Origin: Acidobacteriota bacterium | Lineage (GTDB): Bacteria; Acidobacteriota; Blastocatellia; Pyrinomonadales; Pyrinomonadaceae | Direction: 5' to 3' | Assembly: GCA_020201365.1 (NCBI GenBank) | Contig: JAIVGV010000098.1 | Span: forward strand, 1 to 6,637 | DNA: 6,637 nucleotides | Part shown: positions 5,535 through 6,637 of the stretch, piece by piece | Position numbering within the stretch: position 1 is the first letter of the stretch | Layout of the letters: the number at the start of each line of letters is the position of its first letter | Made by a program: the position numbers and the translations under genes | The notes under the pieces: generated by a model | The model's database searches: none | Seen by the model: the letters and a program-made list of their open reading frames with translations, nothing else | What the model was told of the DNA's origin: nothing

Positions 5535-5570
5535 TCGAAAAATATTGGTTTTCGATTTTTGATTTTCGAT
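5535..5570. repeat. TTTCGAT heptad repeat after rlmH
   Basis: TTTCGAT (5550-5556), TTTTGAT (5557-5563) and TTTCGAT (5564-5570) follow each other head to tail. Upstream, TCGAAAA (5535-5541) is complementary to TTTTCGA (5549-5555), giving a 7-bp hairpin with a 7-nt loop. The element begins one base after the rlmH stop. The hairpin followed by ATTTTTG could serve as a weak terminator for rlmH, but the stem is AT-rich and short, so I call it a repeat. Confidence 0.7.
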
Positions 5571-5585
5571 CAAGCGGAGTATGAT
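5559..5585 (+). promoter_or_regulatory. Possible promoter for the DksA/TraR-family gene
   Basis: TATGAT at 5580-5585 matches five of six -10 bases. The only -35-like hexamer nearby is TTGATT (5559-5564), with a short 15-bp spacer, and it lies within the heptad repeat. A start near 5592 would leave a leader of about 40 nt. The gene has its own strong Shine-Dalgarno and its own terminator, which makes an independent transcript plausible, but the spacer is poor. Confidence 0.35.
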
Positions 5586-5629
5586 GTGCGGCTTGTGCCG
5601 CGAGCGACATCGGCGAGGGAGGAGAATGG

Positions 5630-6031
5630 ATGATGAGCAAGGGGGCTTTGAAAGAGGCGAAGATGGATAAACGCAAAATGAAGTCGTACCGCGACCGACT
5701 CCTGGAGCGGCGCGAGGGGCTCTTCAAGCTGGTGAACGAGGCGGAGCTGTCGAGCCGCGAGCGCGACGCCGAGGCGACGCAAGACCCGGCGGACATGGCG
5801 GCGAACGCCTACACGAAGGAACTTCTGATCTCGATGTCGGCGAACGACCGGCGCCTGCTTGAGTTGATTGACGAGGCGTTGGGGCGGATCGAGGCGGGCG
5901 AGTACGGCGAGTGCGTCAACTGCGGGGAGCCGGTCTCCGAGAAGCGGCTCGAAGCCGTGCCGTGGGCGCGCTACTGCCTCAAGTGCCAAGACCTGCAGGA
6001 GCGCGGGCTGCTCAACAACGAGGACGAGTAG
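5630..6031 (+). CDS. DksA/TraR family zinc-finger transcription factor
   Basis: The 133-residue protein resembles DksA, which enters the secondary channel of RNA polymerase and, with ppGpp, tunes rRNA and stress promoters. Residues 14-90 are a charged helical region expected to form the coiled coil. DPADMA (52-57) fits the DxxDxA motif that DksA carries at the tip of its coiled coil. The zinc finger is CVNC (95-98) and CLKC (116-119), a CX2CX17CX2C spacing. Length is slightly below that of E. coli DksA (151), so I name the family but not the gene. GGGAGGAG at 5617-5624 lies 5 nt before ATG 5630 and 8 nt before ATG 5633; either may be used, a difference of one residue. An out-of-frame ATG at 5626 is ignored. 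Next to ribosome genes, a role in growth-rate control is a reasonable inference. Confidence 0.9.
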   Translation: MMSKGALKEAKMDKRKMKSYRDRLLERREGLFKLVNEAELSSRERDAEATQDPADMAANAYTKELLISMSANDRRLLELIDEALGRIEAGEYGECVNCGEPVSEKRLEAVPWARYCLKCQDLQERGLLNNEDE

Positions 6032-6060
6032 CCGACGACAACCCGCGCGTGGCGAATTTC

Positions 6061-6101
6061 AAACGCCCGACGATCTGTTCACTGGGATCGTCGGGCGTTT
6101 T
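6061..6101 (+). terminator. Intrinsic terminator after the DksA/TraR-family gene
   Basis: AAACGCCCGACGATC (6061-6075) is a perfect 15-bp complement of GATCGTCGGGCGTTT (6086-6100), with a 10-nt loop and a T run (6098-6101) after the GC-rich stem. The A run on the left would also let it work on the - strand. It lies 29 nt after the stop codon. Confidence 0.9.
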
Positions 6102-6142
6102 CGTGTATGCTCACGCGCGCCCGGCGGTCGGTCAAAAACCTT

Positions 6143-6229
6143 CACCGCAGAGGCGCGGAGACCTCGCAGAGAACCACAGAGAGTTGGATTCTCTGCGAAA
6201 CTCTGCGCCACCTCAGCGCCTCCGCGGTG
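6143..6229. repeat. Large imperfect inverted repeat with CGCAGAG-type units
   Basis: Four units on the left (CGCAGAG 6146-6152, CGCGGAG 6154-6160, CGCAGAG 6165-6171, CACAGAG 6175-6181) face four on the right (CTCTGCG 6191-6197 and 6201-6207, CTCAGCG 6212-6218, CTCCGCG 6220-6226), around a 9-nt loop at 6182-6190. The gaps between units mirror each other (1, 4, 3 then 3, 4, 1 nt), so the arms align without gaps from CACC (6143) to GGTG (6229). Mismatches fall mostly in the gaps. It lies between the terminator and the comF-like gene and has no coding sequence. From memory, similar elements recur in many environmental bacterial genomes. Confidence 0.9.
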
Positions 6230-6282
6230 AGTTCTCGTCTCGGTCTCGTCAAGAAAAAAGAGACGCGCCACGCATCTTCACC

Positions 6283-6637
6283 GTGCATATCTCACGCACG
6301 CTCGATCTCATTTACGACGCGACGCTCGCGCTCCTTTACCCGACGCCGTGCGCCGCGTGCGAGCGCGCGAGCGTCGAAAGGCGCGCCGACGCGCCAGCCT
6401 GCGCCGCCTGCTGGGGGGCGGCGACCGTCTTTTCGGGCGACGAAGCGATGTGCTGGAAGTGCGGCGCGCCCGCGCGCGCCGTCGTCGCCCCGGAGAAGAG
6501 GGCAGAGGTGCGCTGCCGTCGCTGCGACGCCGAGCACTTCACGGCGGCGCGCTCGGTCGGCGCCTACGAGGGCGCGCTTCGCGCCGCGGTGCTCCGGCTC
6601 AAGCGCGAGCCGCACGTCGCCGCGCGCCTCTCCGACC
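6283..6637 (+). CDS. ComF family phosphoribosyltransferase-like protein, N-terminal part (partial)
   Basis: The gene runs off the right edge; 118 codons are visible. The pattern is that of ComF proteins, which have an N-terminal zinc-ribbon region and a C-terminal phosphoribosyltransferase domain and take part in DNA uptake in naturally competent bacteria. Seen here are LLYPTPCAAC (17-26), then further CxxC pairs at C40/C43, C57/C60 (CWKCG) and C78/C81, followed by F..ARSVGAYEGALRAAVLRLK (86-107), the usual bridge into the transferase domain. That domain, with its PRPP loop, lies beyond the window. The GTG at 6283 is the most likely start because it sits about 17 residues before the first CxxC, as in relatives. 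The frame is open upstream without an ATG, and no strong Shine-Dalgarno is visible, so the start is uncertain. A competence role is only the family expectation. Confidence 0.85.
   Translation, partial: MHISRTLDLIYDATLALLYPTPCAACERASVERRADAPACAACWGAATVFSGDEAMCWKCGAPARAVVAPEKRAEVRCRRCDAEHFTAARSVGAYEGALRAAVLRLKREPHVAARLSD

Noticed and set aside
6292..6615. 107-residue open frame on the - strand
   Set aside because: The + strand here encodes four CxxC pairs in ComF spacing; the - strand frame is its shadow.

Overview
The window is a GC-rich bacterial chromosome segment in which every supported gene reads on the + strand. It is housekeeping DNA centred on the large ribosomal subunit. Gene content, the arginine- and alanine-rich coding style and the many short intergenic repeats would fit Acidobacteriota, perhaps Blastocatellia. 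That placement is an inference from memory of similar gene strings and was not tested.

Layout: the 3' end of accC (biotin carboxylase) enters from the left. A clear sigma-70 promoter (TTGACG, 18 bp, TATAAT) then starts rplU-rpmA (ribosomal proteins L21 and L27), which are separated by a 25-bp hairpin built from heptanucleotide repeats and followed by a likely intrinsic terminator. Next comes an unrecognised exported protein of 174 aa in visibly lower-GC DNA, lying in the usual L27-Obg junction. It is followed at 8 nt by obgE, then nadD, rsfS (ATGA overlap) and a short sigma-54 activator (GTGA overlap with rsfS). After a second heptad-based inverted repeat come rlmH and a DksA/TraR-family zinc-finger gene with a strong Shine-Dalgarno and a good intrinsic terminator. 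A third large inverted repeat precedes the start of a ComF-like phosphoribosyltransferase gene that runs off the right edge.

How it works together: L21, L27, Obg (50S assembly GTPase), RsfS (L14-binding silencing factor) and RlmH (23S rRNA methyltransferase) all act on the 50S subunit. NadD makes NAD, and the DksA/TraR protein probably links transcription to growth state. The odd members are the exported protein upstream of obgE and the sigma-54 activator between rsfS and rlmH, which has no sensory domain.

The most unusual pattern is four intergenic elements built on 7-base units of unrelated sequence (AGTACTG, AAGGGTG, TTTCGAT, CGCAGAG), three of them forming long inverted repeats. Three touch or almost touch a stop codon, and one supplies the last codons and stop of the sigma-54 activator. 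No CRISPR array, tRNA, rRNA or transposase was seen.
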